NCBI RefSeq assembly: GCF_001570545.1
Contig: NZ_BBXD01000030.1
Coordinates: 1-64,000, forward strand
From: Herbidospora mongoliensis
GTDB lineage: Bacteria > Actinomycetota > Actinomycetes > Streptosporangiales > Streptosporangiaceae
Direction of reading: 5' to 3'
Length of the DNA stretch: 64,000 bases
A program made the translations under genes and the position numbers. Positions 25,147 to 33,940 of this stretch are shown here, piece by piece. The notes beneath the pieces were generated by a model. The model was not told where the DNA came from. It made no database searches and saw only the letters and a list, made by a program, of their open reading frames with translations. Numbering within the stretch: the first letter of the stretch is position 1; each line of letters starts with the position of its first letter.

Positions 25147-27090
25147 CTAGCTGGACAGCGCGGTGATGGTCAGGGTGGCGCGGTAGCCACCGTTCTCCAC
25201 GTCGCCGGGGATCTTCAGGGTCAGGTCGGCGCCGAGCTTGGCGACGCCCTTCGGGTGACCCTGGTCGGCCGAGCCGAGGCCGCGCGACTTCGCGAGGCCC
25301 TGGCCCTTGTCGTCGAAACCGGACACGACCGGGTTGCCGGCCTTGGCGCCGGCGCCCGCCTCGACGACCTTCGGAGCCCAGCCCAGGTACGAACCCGAGA
25401 AGGTCTTGCCGGCGTCGGCGAAGTCGCCGACGCTGGCCGAGACCGACCAGGGGGCCTGCGAACGGCGGTTGTCGGAGACGACGATCGGGTTGATCGAGCC
25501 GGCGGCCTCGAAGTGGTCGCCGTCCTTGTCCTCGGCGGTGCCGAGGTTGACCAGGCCGTTGTAGCCGTCGATGGTCCAGCCGAACTCACCCGGGGCGGCG
25601 TTCGGCACGGTGACCGCGAGGGCCTGGCCCTCACCGTTGTAGGGGTGGACGGTGACCTTGTCGACGGTCGAGCCGACCGGCTTGGCGGCGGGGTCGTTGT
25701 CGCAGGACACGCCCTTCTCCACGGCCGCGTTCGGGGCCGCGCAGGTGCCGCTGCGGAGGTTCTCCACGACGAGCTTGTCCGCGCGGACGCCGACCTTGAC
25801 GTAGGTCCGGACGTGCTCCTGGTTCTGGACCGAGTTGTACCAGTACTTCGACGCGTCGAGCGGGTCGGGGCCGTTGCCGGCGCCGGAGCTGGGCTGGTCG
25901 GTCTTCGGGGCGGAGATGTCGTAGTACTTCGAACCCGAGGCGGAGTTCGAGGTGATGTACAGGACACCGCCGGGACCGGCGACGACGTCGGCCGCGCCGG
26001 GCTGCTCGTCGGGGTTGGCCTTCTCGCTGTTCTTGATCAGGTACGACCGCGAGTAGCTGTGGTCGTGGCCCTGCAGCACCAGGTCGACACCGAGGTTGGA
26101 GAATGCGGTCGGGAAGTCGACCCGCCGCACCTTGGCGTCTCCATCCTGGGCGTGCGCGGCGGGCGAGTAGATCGCGTGGTGGAAGACGAGCACCTTCCAC
26201 TTCGCCTCGGCGCCGTGCTGGTTGATGACGTCGGTCACGTACTGGACGTGGGCCGCGTCACCGCCGCCACCCTGCGAGGTGGCGTAGCTGTTGCTGTTGA
26301 TGTCGATGAACAGGACGTCCTTGTAGACGAACCAGTAGTTGCCGCCGGAGGTGTTCGACGCGGGGTTGCCGTTGCCGTAGAGCGGGCCCGACCGGTCCGT
26401 GTTGGGAACGGTGAAGTGCTGCTCGTACGCCTTGCTGCCGACGTCGTGGTTGCCGATGGTGGCCACCCACGGGTACTGGCGCAGGCCGTCGGGCGCGAGG
26501 AACGCGTCCCACTGCGTCTCGGTGCCGGCGGTCTCGACCTGGTCGCCGCCCGAGACGAGGATCTCGGCGTCGGGGTTGGCGGCGGTCGCGACGTTCACGG
26601 TGTCGACCCAGCCGGCCTGGTCCTTCGACGTGTCGCCGGAGGAGCCGATCTGCGGGTCGCCGAAGAACAGGAAGTCGTAGTCGCCCTCGAACTTCTGCGT
26701 CTTGAACGCGTACGCGGGCGACCAGTTGCCGTCGGAGCCGACCCGGTAGGAGTAGGCGGTCGACTCCTGGAGGTTGGTGATGGTGGCGTGGCGGTTGAAC
26801 GTGCCACCGGAAATGTTGGCCCCGCCGACGGCGTCGAAGGTGGGGGCGTTGGCCGGGAACTCGCCGCTGACGACCTGCTCGGTCGGCACGACCTGCACCT
26901 TCTGCGCAGCGTCGGCCGAGGAGTACCAGGTCACGGTCCGCTGGGCCTGGTCCGCGCCGACGCCCAGCACGATGCCGGTGAGCGTGGCGGCGTCCGCCGC
27001 GGCCGCGGGCACCGTGGCGCTGCTCAGGGCCACAGCGAGGCCCAGGAGTGCCGCGGTGGCGCCAGTGGCCACGCGTGTTACTAATGTCAT
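25147..27090 (-). CDS. Secreted purple acid phosphatase-like metallophosphoesterase with WxL-like C-terminal domain
   Basis: 647 residues. Signal peptide (about 1-33, ending AAAADA). N-terminal fibronectin-like domain (to about 130) then a calcineurin-like phosphoesterase with its metal motifs in order: FFGDPQIG, SGGDQVE, TIGNHDV, FHHAIYSP, QGHDHSYSR. The last 170 residues form a separate beta domain with VTVHPYNGEGQALAVTVP, WSVSASVGDF and LGWAPKV, resembling WxL surface-binding domains. The start at 27090 is preceded by AAGGA. It probably releases phosphate from organic esters outside the cell. It follows the HupE-like gene by 89 nt and may be co-transcribed with it. Confidence 0.88.
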   Translation of the reverse strand: MTLVTRVATGATAALLGLAVALSSATVPAAAADAATLTGIVLGVGADQAQRTVTWYSSADAAQKVQVVPTEQVVSGEFPANAPTFDAVGGANISGGTFNRHATITNLQESTAYSYRVGSDGNWSPAYAFKTQKFEGDYDFLFFGDPQIGSSGDTSKDQAGWVDTVNVATAANPDAEILVSGGDQVETAGTETQWDAFLAPDGLRQYPWVATIGNHDVGSKAYEQHFTVPNTDRSGPLYGNGNPASNTSGGNYWFVYKDVLFIDINSNSYATSQGGGGDAAHVQYVTDVINQHGAEAKWKVLVFHHAIYSPAAHAQDGDAKVRRVDFPTAFSNLGVDLVLQGHDHSYSRSYLIKNSEKANPDEQPGAADVVAGPGGVLYITSNSASGSKYYDISAPKTDQPSSGAGNGPDPLDASKYWYNSVQNQEHVRTYVKVGVRADKLVVENLRSGTCAAPNAAVEKGVSCDNDPAAKPVGSTVDKVTVHPYNGEGQALAVTVPNAAPGEFGWTIDGYNGLVNLGTAEDKDGDHFEAAGSINPIVVSDNRRSQAPWSVSASVGDFADAGKTFSGSYLGWAPKVVEAGAGAKAGNPVVSGFDDKGQGLAKSRGLGSADQGHPKGVAKLGADLTLKIPGDVENGGYRATLTITALSS

Positions 27091-27179
27091 TGCTTGTTCC
27101 TTATGTCGCAAAATATTGCACAAGCGGCAAGAATGGTGTCGGTGTCCGGTTAACCACTCATGTCGGTCACCTTGCGCGG

Positions 27180-28361
27180 TTATGGACTGTTCCAGAAGGT
27201 CCGCTCGACGAACCAGACGATCCCCATGACGGCCACACCCGCGGCGACGAGCCCCGTGACCCAGTGCCCGGCCATCGGCGAGCGGCGCCGCAGCAGGCTG
27301 ATCAACGGGAAGATCAACGCGATGAGACCCAGCTGAACTGCCTCGATGCCGACGTTGAACACCAGCAGCGACCACAGCAGCGTCCACGACCAGGCCTCCT
27401 GGATGCCGAGCGCGCCGGCGAACCCGAGCCCGTGCACGAGCCCGAACAGGAAGACCACGCCGAGGCGCGTCCACCCGGAACGGTCCAGGTGATCGCCGAG
27501 CGCGGCCGGGCGGCGGAGCTGCCACAGGTGCCATGCCGCCACGACGGCGATGGACAGGGCGATGATCGGCTCCACGATGCTCGCGGGCACACTCACGAGG
27601 CCGAGCGCCGCCAGCAGGAAGGTCACGGAGTGGGCCAGCGTGAAGCTCGTCGCGACCAGCACGACCTCACGCAGCCGCCGCGACCCGGCGATCAGGGCCA
27701 GCAGGAACAGCACGTGGTCGAGGCCGAACAGCAGATGCTCGGCGCCCAGCAGGAAGAACTCGTAGAACCGCTCGTACCAGGGCAGGACCGTGGAGAACGA
27801 GGGGTTCGCCGCGTCGAGCGCCGCGCTGCCGGAGATCCCGCCGAGGTCGTAGACGACGATCGTCTTGGTGTCCTTGACGAAGGTCTCCGCGTCGGGGAAC
27901 AGCGTGCTCCGCACCTCGTGCTCGCCCGCCTCGGGGCAGGTCCAGTCCAGGAGCAGGGTCGCGTACGGCACGTCCTCGCGGATCCCGATCGTGAGGTCTC
28001 CCGACTTCACCGGTGAACAGGGCGCGCCCTCGGCGGTGACCGCGAAGCGCTTGGTGACGTAGGCGACGGCCGAGTCGGCGTACGCGTTGAGCGCGGCGCC
28101 CTGGGCCTCGGTGTCGCGGGCGTCGAAGGCGGCGGTGCCGGCCTTGAACAGGTCGTCGTTCTTCTCGGTGTCGGCGGTGGAGACGACGTACAGGTCGTAC
28201 TCGAGCTCCAGTTTCGTCAGGACGTGGCCCGCCTCCCCGGCGGTGACGTCGACGTAGGCCGTCGAGGTGAACCCGTGCGCGGCGGCCGGAACGGCGCAGC
28301 TCAGCAGGGTGATGGCCGCCGCGACGACCCCGAGGGCGATCCGGCGGGCTAGGTGGGACAT
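27180..28361 (-). CDS. HupE/UreJ-like membrane protein with secreted N-terminal domain
   Basis: 393 residues. A signal peptide (ending PAAAHG) leads into a beta-rich extracytoplasmic domain of about 160 residues containing two cysteines (APCSPVKSG, LDWTCPEAG). Then come six or seven transmembrane helices with the family motif GAEHLLFGLDHVLFLLALI, FTLAHSVTFLLAAL, VEPIIALSIAVVA and FGLVHGLGFAGAL. The conserved His-rich membrane motifs are those of HupE/UreJ nickel-cobalt transporter relatives. Metal transport is inferred, not shown. The ATG at 28361 is chosen for AAGGAG four bases ahead; the open frame extends further upstream without a site. Confidence 0.85.
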   Translation of the reverse strand: MSHLARRIALGVVAAAITLLSCAVPAAAHGFTSTAYVDVTAGEAGHVLTKLELEYDLYVVSTADTEKNDDLFKAGTAAFDARDTEAQGAALNAYADSAVAYVTKRFAVTAEGAPCSPVKSGDLTIGIREDVPYATLLLDWTCPEAGEHEVRSTLFPDAETFVKDTKTIVVYDLGGISGSAALDAANPSFSTVLPWYERFYEFFLLGAEHLLFGLDHVLFLLALIAGSRRLREVVLVATSFTLAHSVTFLLAALGLVSVPASIVEPIIALSIAVVAAWHLWQLRRPAALGDHLDRSGWTRLGVVFLFGLVHGLGFAGALGIQEAWSWTLLWSLLVFNVGIEAVQLGLIALIFPLISLLRRRSPMAGHWVTGLVAAGVAVMGIVWFVERTFWNSP

Positions 28362-28522
28362 GTGACTCCTTACGTTGCGAGAGAGCACGTTCCTCGCCAC
28401 GTGTGAACAGAAGTCGAACGGATCGCTAAATAACCGCAGAAGCACCCTGACAACTACAAATCGGTCGAAACGGGATAGCAGGATGTACGCGCACCACCCG
28501 TAACATCCGGAGGTCGATCACC

Positions 28523-29173
28523 TTGCTCCGCATCGCGGCCCTCGTGACCGCCCTGTTGTTGTCCGCGTTGTTGTCCGCCGGTTGCGGCGCCGACTGGTCC
28601 GGCCCCCACCCCGTGCCCAGCGCGGTCGGCGCGCTGGGCCCGGGTTTCATCTCGAGCTCGCCCCACCCGGAGGCGACCATCACCCCGTCTTCGGGCTCCT
28701 GGGACGACGTCCACCCGTCGGCGGACTACCGCGTCGTCCTGGTCACCCACGGCGCCGACGCCCCCACGAAGAACCTGGTCGCGGCCGTCGAGAGCTGGGC
28801 CGGCGAGGTGGACGCCGACCTGCGCACCGTCGCCGTCGAAGACCCGCACGACCTGGTGCCCGGCATCACGAGGGCCCTGGACATGAAGCCCGACCTCATC
28901 ATCAGCGCGGGCAACGACCTCGTCGACCCGCTCGCCCTGGTGACCGCGAGCCACCTGTCGCAGCAGTTCCTCGTCGTCGGCGCGGAGCTGGCCGAACCCA
29001 CCCACAACGTGACGTCGGTCGACTGGCAGGGGGCGTCGTTCCGGGGCGAAGGGCTGGGCGCGTCGTCCGCGTATGACCCGGCGTCGTTCACCCCGGAACG
29101 CTGCGCGGCGGCGATCAGGGCGGGCGTGGCGGCCGTGCTCAACGGGCTGACGGGGATCGTCGTGTGGCTCTGA
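28523..29173 (+). CDS. Lipoprotein related to BMP-family substrate-binding proteins
   Basis: 216 residues from a TTG start preceded by GGAGG. The N-terminus is a lipoprotein signal with lipobox Leu-Ser-Ala-Gly-Cys at Cys 21. The mature part has a Rossmann-like alternation: YRVVLVTHGADAPTKNLVAAVESWAGEVDADLRTV, PDLIISAGNDLVDPL and QFLVVGAEL, resembling the first domain of BMP-type lipoproteins but much shorter than the usual 330 residues. No transporter genes are adjacent. It is upstream of the ubiquitin-like operon with a 131-nt gap. Confidence 0.65.
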   Translation: MLRIAALVTALLLSALLSAGCGADWSGPHPVPSAVGALGPGFISSSPHPEATITPSSGSWDDVHPSADYRVVLVTHGADAPTKNLVAAVESWAGEVDADLRTVAVEDPHDLVPGITRALDMKPDLIISAGNDLVDPLALVTASHLSQQFLVVGAELAEPTHNVTSVDWQGASFRGEGLGASSAYDPASFTPERCAAAIRAGVAAVLNGLTGIVVWL

Positions 29174-29304
29174 TCGACTCGGCCGGCCCGTAACCGGGCT
29201 TAAGTGCCGAATGAAGGTGGAGGGTTAACTCCCCTGTGGGTGGCTCGGGGCCAAAGTTATTCTTTTGGCCTCAGAACAATCCCATTGATTCGAGGGGAGT
29301 AAGC

Positions 29305-30006
29305 ATGGAGTGGCTCATACTCAAGCTCCTCGAGACGATGATCGACCTTGGGGTCGAACAACTGCGGAACCGCTATTTCGGCAACCCTTCCGAGCCCATC
29401 GACCTCTCGTCGAGCCCCGTGCGCGGTGAAATGGACGCCACATTCGTGGCGGCCAAGGATCAGCAGCCGTTGATGGTGATGGTCGGCCTCGTCCGGGGGG
29501 AGACGTGGCGGTTCAGCGTCCCCATGAAATACGGAGACCGGTTGCGGCTGCGGCTGGAAAGAGGCGTCTACCAGGTCACCGCTCTGTTCTTCGAGGAGAC
29601 GTCGGAGACCAGCGCGCTCATGCTGGTGGCCGTCGCCCACCACGAGATCAGGATCCTCTCCGACGGGCCGGAGAAGTTCCTCATCAGAGGGCGTGCGGTC
29701 GACGAGGCGGAGCGGGCGGCGATCGACGGCGCCGTGCTGACCCACCAGATGCCCATGCTCACCCGGGCGCCGGAGCCCGCTCTTCTCCCCGCCGTTCAGA
29801 AGCCGTTCGAGCCGTCGATCGAAATCCTGAGCGCGCCGATGTGTGATTTCCGCGATGAATCCGGCCGGAGATGCGCCGAGCCTGTTCAGGAAACACGTAC
29901 CAACAGCCGGAGATGTCCTGAGCACACCGACGGAGACGGCGAATTCGGCATTGTCGCCTGGACCGGACAGAAGCCATACGCCCCCGGCGTCGCACTCCCC
30001 GCCTGA
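29305..30006 (+). CDS. Unknown protein with C-terminal zinc-finger-like motif, first gene of the Ub-like operon
   Basis: 233 residues, start chosen for GAGGGGAG five bases before ATG 29305. The N-terminus is a hydrophobic/amphipathic helix (EWLILKLLETMIDLGVEQL). A beta-rich middle follows (PLMVMVGLVRGETWRFSVP, VYQVTALFFEE). Near the end is C-x9-C-x13-C-x2-H (MCDFRDESGRRC ... CPEH), a plausible single zinc site of treble-clef type. Prokaryotic ubiquitin-like operons often carry such zinc proteins. It lies 24 nt ahead of the Ubl gene and belongs to the same transcription unit. I do not know its activity. Confidence 0.7.
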   Translation: MEWLILKLLETMIDLGVEQLRNRYFGNPSEPIDLSSSPVRGEMDATFVAAKDQQPLMVMVGLVRGETWRFSVPMKYGDRLRLRLERGVYQVTALFFEETSETSALMLVAVAHHEIRILSDGPEKFLIRGRAVDEAERAAIDGAVLTHQMPMLTRAPEPALLPAVQKPFEPSIEILSAPMCDFRDESGRRCAEPVQETRTNSRRCPEHTDGDGEFGIVAWTGQKPYAPGVALPA

Positions 30007-30030
30007 GAACTCTCTCTCATTGGAAGAACG

Positions 30031-30306
30031 ATGGAAGACAAGATCCTGGTGAACCTCATCCACCCGACGGATGCGACTCAGATTCTTTCTGTCAAAGTGC
30101 CCCGCGGTTCCACGACGACCTGGCTCGTGGCCCAGATGATCAACGCGGGGTTCATTCCTCCTCCCGGGCAGTCGGGGCAGTACAAGCTCATGGACACCCG
30201 GTCGTCACTGCAGATGAACGACGGCCAGACGCTCGGCGCGGCCGGGGTCTTCGACGGCGGCAACATCCGCGTCATGCACTCGACAAGCGGTGCGTCATGG
30301 GACTGA
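30031..30306 (+). CDS. Ubiquitin-like beta-grasp protein (YukD/EsaB-like)
   Basis: 91 residues with a beta-grasp pattern: ILVNLIHPTDATQILSVKVP, a central helix WLVAQMINAG, then YKLMDTRSSLQMNDGQTLGAAGVFDGGNIRVMHS. This resembles YukD-type ubiquitin-like proteins. There is no C-terminal Gly-Gly; it ends Ser-Gly(87)-Ala-Ser-Trp-Asp, so either a protease must expose Gly 87 or conjugation uses another chemistry. It overlaps the E2 gene by ten bases. Downstream genes encode E2-, JAB- and E1-like proteins, which is what defines it as a protein modifier. Confidence 0.75.
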   Translation: MEDKILVNLIHPTDATQILSVKVPRGSTTTWLVAQMINAGFIPPPGQSGQYKLMDTRSSLQMNDGQTLGAAGVFDGGNIRVMHSTSGASWD

Positions 30307-30914
30307 GAGCCGCGGAACTGGTCGAGCGGCGCCGGTTCGACCACCGGGTCGTCTCCGGCATGCGCGGCCCCCTCTTCGACTTCCAGGCCTACCGCACCTC
30401 CGCCGACCTGCAGGACTCCCGCGACCCGGTCACCCGGGCCGAGGACGCCGGCGAGGTCAGCAAATATCAGATGACCCTGCGGGTGCCCACGCTCATCGGC
30501 GCGGGGGAGTTCCGGCCGGAGACCGTCTTCGGGGTCGATCTCGACGTGCGCGACTACCCGCTCACCGAGCCGCTCACCTGGGTCGTCTCCGACCCCGTGC
30601 CGTGGTCGCCGCACTTCCAGAAAGGCAGCCCGATCTGCATCGGGGCGGAGTTCTGGACCGCACGCAAGGGCCACGTGACCCTCGGCGACCTGGTCATCCA
30701 CATCGCCCGGCTGCTCAACTGGGACGAGAAGGGCAGAGGCGGCGGCTACGTGGGCTGGAACCCCGAGGCGATCGACCACCACGCCGAGCACTACCGGGGC
30801 CGGCCGCTGGACCCCGAACTCCAATATCCGGCGCTGCCCACGTGGTTGCTGGGCGCCCCGGCCGAGCCCATCTCCGCGTTCGAGATCGTCGAACACCGCC
30901 GGCTGGACGGGTAG
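30297..30914 (+). CDS. E2-like ubiquitin-conjugating-fold protein
   Basis: 205 residues. After a helix and strands (YQMTLRVPTLIGAGEF), the segment VPWSPHFQKGSPICIGAEFW holds the E2-type active-site Cys at 114 with His 106 upstream, as in the UBC fold. It is followed by GHVTLGDLVIHIARLLNWDE and a proline/tyrosine-rich end. Length and motif fit prokaryotic E2 families. It would accept the Ubl thioester from the E1-like protein encoded four genes later. The ATG lies inside the Ubl gene, ten bases before its end, suggesting coupled translation. Confidence 0.8.
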   Translation: MGLRAAELVERRRFDHRVVSGMRGPLFDFQAYRTSADLQDSRDPVTRAEDAGEVSKYQMTLRVPTLIGAGEFRPETVFGVDLDVRDYPLTEPLTWVVSDPVPWSPHFQKGSPICIGAEFWTARKGHVTLGDLVIHIARLLNWDEKGRGGGYVGWNPEAIDHHAEHYRGRPLDPELQYPALPTWLLGAPAEPISAFEIVEHRRLDG

Positions 30915-30922
30915 GGAGCGTC

Positions 30923-31873
30923 ATGGCCGGTGACGGAAACGACTTCGAGATCGTGGGGCGTAGGTTCGACGCGCCGTTCCGCCCCCGGGCCGACTACTCG
31001 GGGCACCTCCGCTTCACGGTCGACCCGGGTCTCAGTGTGTACGTCGCCCCCGACGTCGCCGCGAGCCTGCGGCGGCTCGCCCGGGAGGCGGCGCCGCTGG
31101 AGACCGGGGGACTGCTCGCGGGCCGGACGTTCCGCGACGACCACGGCTCCTACCTGCTCGTGACGGCGATGGCCGTGGCACCCCCCGTCGCGGGTGGTCA
31201 CAGCACCTTCCACCTCACCCCCGAGGGCACGGAGAGACTGCGGCGCGAACTGGCGCGCCGCGACCCCACCGCCGACGTGACGGGCTGGTGGCACTCGCAC
31301 CACGTGCCGAGTTCGTACAGTTCCGTCGACCGCGCCAACCAGTCCATGTGGACCAACCCCACCCACATCGGCCTCCTGGTCTTCGCGAAGGGCTCTCCCT
31401 GGGCCCGCGTGTACGTCGGCCCGGACTCCCGGGGGGAGATCGACTCCGACCCCGCCGACGTGCGGGAGGGACCGGCCCCGAAGACACAGCGGGCCGTCGA
31501 GCAGCGGCCCGTGGCACGGCTCGCACCACCGCCCGCGCCGAAGAGGTTCCGGCCGCTCCTCGCCCTCGCCGCCGCTTTGGGGGTGCTGATTCTGGTCGTG
31601 GAACTGCTGCATCTCCTGGCGATCCTGCGTTCCGGCGAACCCCGGAGCGATGTGGCCTGGCGGTGCGTCGTCCAGAGCAGCGCGACGGCCGCCACGTGCT
31701 CCGCCGACCTGGGGGCGCTGTCCCGGCCCGAGTGGTTTCTGGGGGACTACCTGATCGGCACCACCCGCGACATCACGTTCGTGCTCCCCGCCGGCGCGCA
31801 CACGGTCCGGCTGCGGGCCCGCGGTGAACGCGGAGAGTACGACATCGGGCAGACGGTTTTGATCGGACGGTAG
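30923..31873 (+). CDS. Membrane-anchored JAB/MPN-domain isopeptidase-like protein
   Basis: 316 residues. JAMM residues are present: E60 in LETGGLLAGR, H124-S-H126 in GWWHSHH, Ser 133 and D136 in SYSSVD; the H-to-D spacing is one residue shorter than in canonical JAMM. After a proline-rich linker (residues about 190-205) one transmembrane helix follows (LLALAAALGVLILVVELLHLL) and then a beta domain (PAGAHTVRLRARGERGEYDIG). JAB proteins cleave isopeptide bonds or process Ubl tails. The membrane anchor would place the protease at the inner face with a C-terminal domain outside. It starts 8 nt after the E2 gene with TAGGGAG. Confidence 0.85.
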   Translation: MAGDGNDFEIVGRRFDAPFRPRADYSGHLRFTVDPGLSVYVAPDVAASLRRLAREAAPLETGGLLAGRTFRDDHGSYLLVTAMAVAPPVAGGHSTFHLTPEGTERLRRELARRDPTADVTGWWHSHHVPSSYSSVDRANQSMWTNPTHIGLLVFAKGSPWARVYVGPDSRGEIDSDPADVREGPAPKTQRAVEQRPVARLAPPPAPKRFRPLLALAAALGVLILVVELLHLLAILRSGEPRSDVAWRCVVQSSATAATCSADLGALSRPEWFLGDYLIGTTRDITFVLPAGAHTVRLRARGERGEYDIGQTVLIGR

Positions 31874-31877
31874 ACCG

Positions 31878-32153
31878 ATGGAGCTCCTCCTCATCATCGT
31901 CGTGATCGTGATCATCGTCGGTCTGGTGATCACCGGTGGCCGCCGCCCGCGCGGGAAAGGTGTCGCGAGTCCCGAGTTCGACGTCGTCGAATGGCATGGC
32001 CGCACCCCGGCTCCCGGCGCCTCCGAACAGGAACAGCCGGTGGGCGACGGCTTCGCCAACGCCACCACATGGGTCAAGCGCGACGCGATATGCCACCTGA
32101 CCGGCCGTACGGCCGCCGATTGCACCTGCGACAGGCACAGGAAGATCACATGA
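31878..32153 (+). CDS. Small single-pass membrane protein in the Ub-like operon
   Basis: 91 residues. It begins with a strongly hydrophobic helix (LLLIIVVIVIIVGLVITGG), then a basic stop, and a soluble acidic tail containing a conserved-looking CHLTGRTAADCTC segment with three cysteines. It starts 4 nt after the JAB gene and overlaps the E1 gene by four bases (ATGA). The cysteines could bind metal. I do not recognise the family; its place suggests a scaffold or target anchor for the conjugation machinery. Confidence 0.7.
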   Translation: MELLLIIVVIVIIVGLVITGGRRPRGKGVASPEFDVVEWHGRTPAPGASEQEQPVGDGFANATTWVKRDAICHLTGRTAADCTCDRHRKIT

Positions 32154-33334
32154 CGGACAACGCGCTTCATTCGAGGTCCCGGCTGGCGGGCTACGACCCC
32201 GGCCGGCTCGCCCTGGCCCGGGTGCTGGTGGTCGGCATGGGGGCGCTGGGCCAGAACATCGTCCAGACGCTGGCGCTGAGCGGGGTGGGCCGGTTCCTGC
32301 TGGTCGACTTCGACGAGTTCGAAGACCACAACGCGACCCGGTCGCCCTTCTTCCCCAACGCCGGGGAGCGGGCCCGTTTCGGCGGGCGCAAGGCCGCCTG
32401 CGTCGCCCATCGGGTGTCCGCGATCAGCACCGCCGACACCCCGGAACCGCTCTTCAGCGAGTCGACCGTGCAGCGGGCCGGTGACGGCTGCGTCCGCTGG
32501 GCCGACGTCGTCGTCTCCGCCGTCGACGGCATCGGCGCGCGAGCGTGGCTGGCGGAGCGGGCGAGGCTGCACGGGAAGCCGATGCTGGAAGGCGGGTTCT
32601 CCGGCCCGGAGTACAACTACTCCGCGTTCTCCGGCGAAGCCGGGGCGAACTGCTACCGCTGCTTCAACCCCGTCACGTTCTCCTCGATGTCGTGCCGGGA
32701 GTACGCGCGCGAGGCGGCCCGCCACCAGATCGTCCCGGCGATCCAGTCCACGGCCGCCGTGCTGGCCGGGATGATGGTCGAGCAGGTGATGAACGTCCTG
32801 CACGACGATCACAACGCCTACGGCCTGCGCTTCTACGGCGACATCCGCCGCGCCACCTTCGACCGGGTCAACCTGGCGGTGAACCCCGACTGCCCGGGGG
32901 AGCACGACCCCCTGCCGGTGCGTGCGGTGTCGCCCGGGTCGGCGGACCCGCACACGGTGTCCGACCTGCTGGAGATCGTCCGCCGCCAGACCCCCGACGG
33001 CTGGATCACGCCGTCGGAACCCCTCGTCCGCACCGCCTTCTGCACCCGGTGTGGTGCGGTGTGCCAGGTCAGGGCGGTGGAGTCGTCGTGGGCGCGGTCT
33101 CCCCGGTGCGCCGCCTGCGACGGCCCGTGGCCGTCGACGCCGAACCTCCATCCCGGGCTCACCTCGATGATCCCGATCGCCGCGCCCCCCGACCCCGACG
33201 TGGCGGCCACCCTGCTGGCCGATCTCGGCATGAATCCGGGGGGATACGTCGCCATCGTGCCGGCCGGCGGGGAACGCTATCTGCTGGAGATCCCCGGAGA
33301 CCCCGTGAGCACGTTCTCCCGCGTCGGCGGCTGA
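32150..33334 (+). CDS. E1-like (ThiF/MoeB family) activating enzyme
   Basis: 394 residues. Adenylation domain: GxGxxG nucleotide loop at G29-M-G-A-L-G34 in VLVVGMGALGQ, acidic D53/D55, and the conserved Arg 64 in HNATRSPFF. C168-Y-R-C171 provides half of a structural zinc site; C182 in FSSMSCREYA is a candidate thioester Cys; NPDCPGEH may complete the zinc site. A second zinc ribbon-like CTRCGAVC ... CAAC segment lies near the C-terminus. It should adenylate the Ubl encoded at 30031 and pass it to the E2. It overlaps the convergent DUF4386 gene by 58 nt. Confidence 0.85.
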   Translation: MTDNALHSRSRLAGYDPGRLALARVLVVGMGALGQNIVQTLALSGVGRFLLVDFDEFEDHNATRSPFFPNAGERARFGGRKAACVAHRVSAISTADTPEPLFSESTVQRAGDGCVRWADVVVSAVDGIGARAWLAERARLHGKPMLEGGFSGPEYNYSAFSGEAGANCYRCFNPVTFSSMSCREYAREAARHQIVPAIQSTAAVLAGMMVEQVMNVLHDDHNAYGLRFYGDIRRATFDRVNLAVNPDCPGEHDPLPVRAVSPGSADPHTVSDLLEIVRRQTPDGWITPSEPLVRTAFCTRCGAVCQVRAVESSWARSPRCAACDGPWPSTPNLHPGLTSMIPIAAPPDPDVAATLLADLGMNPGGYVAIVPAGGERYLLEIPGDPVSTFSRVGG

Positions 33335-33924
33335 ACCGTGAACGCCAGCCACACCATCCACGCGCTCCAGCCCAGGTAGCCGACGAAGTTGGCCAGGTCG
33401 GCGCCCGGCACGTCGAGGGGGATGAGCAGCCCCGACAGGATCGCCGCGGCCGACACGGCACCGAGCGCGGTGAACCAGCGCGGGCCCTTCATGGCGACCA
33501 GGACGAGCAGCGTCCACGACCCGGTGAGCAGGTAGCCGAGGGTCTCGCCCAGACCCGTACCGAGATAGCTGTGCAGCACTTCGAACACGGCGGGGTCCGC
33601 GTGCGTCAGCGCGGGCACCGCGAACGGCCAGCGCAGCAGGCCGATGACCTGCACCAGCCCGGCCAGCACGCCGACCTGCACCGACAGCGCGGCGGCCGGG
33701 CTGTCGGGGAGGCGGCGGCCGAGCAGGACCGCGACCGGGACCATCGTGCCGGCGCCGAAGGCGAGCAGCAGGAACAGCGCGGTGACGGCCGTCTGGTCGG
33801 CGGTGAACCGGGCGAGGATCTCGGCCGGCGGCTCGGCCAGCACGTCGGGGTAGCCGAACACGATGCCGAGGCCGATGAAGGCCAGGTTGGCCGCGACGAC
33901 ACCCGCGACAAGGATCGATCTCAT
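33277..33924 (-). CDS. DUF4386-family integral membrane protein
   Basis: 215 residues with about six transmembrane helices (ILVAGVVAANLAFIGLGIVFGY, TALFLLLAFGAGTMVPVAVLL, LSGLLIPLDVPGADLANFVGYLG). The overall pattern and the conserved LAxF...G.LL.P spacing match DUF4386. Function is unknown. It is divergent from the TetR gene at 34003 with a perfect operator between them, so it is the likely regulated target. Its 3' end overlaps the 3' end of the E1-like gene by 58 nt. Confidence 0.8.
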   Translation of the reverse strand: MRSILVAGVVAANLAFIGLGIVFGYPDVLAEPPAEILARFTADQTAVTALFLLLAFGAGTMVPVAVLLGRRLPDSPAAALSVQVGVLAGLVQVIGLLRWPFAVPALTHADPAVFEVLHSYLGTGLGETLGYLLTGSWTLLVLVAMKGPRWFTALGAVSAAAILSGLLIPLDVPGADLANFVGYLGWSAWMVWLAFTVQPPTRENVLTGSPGISSR

Positions 33925-33940
33925 TTTCCGCACCTCAATC

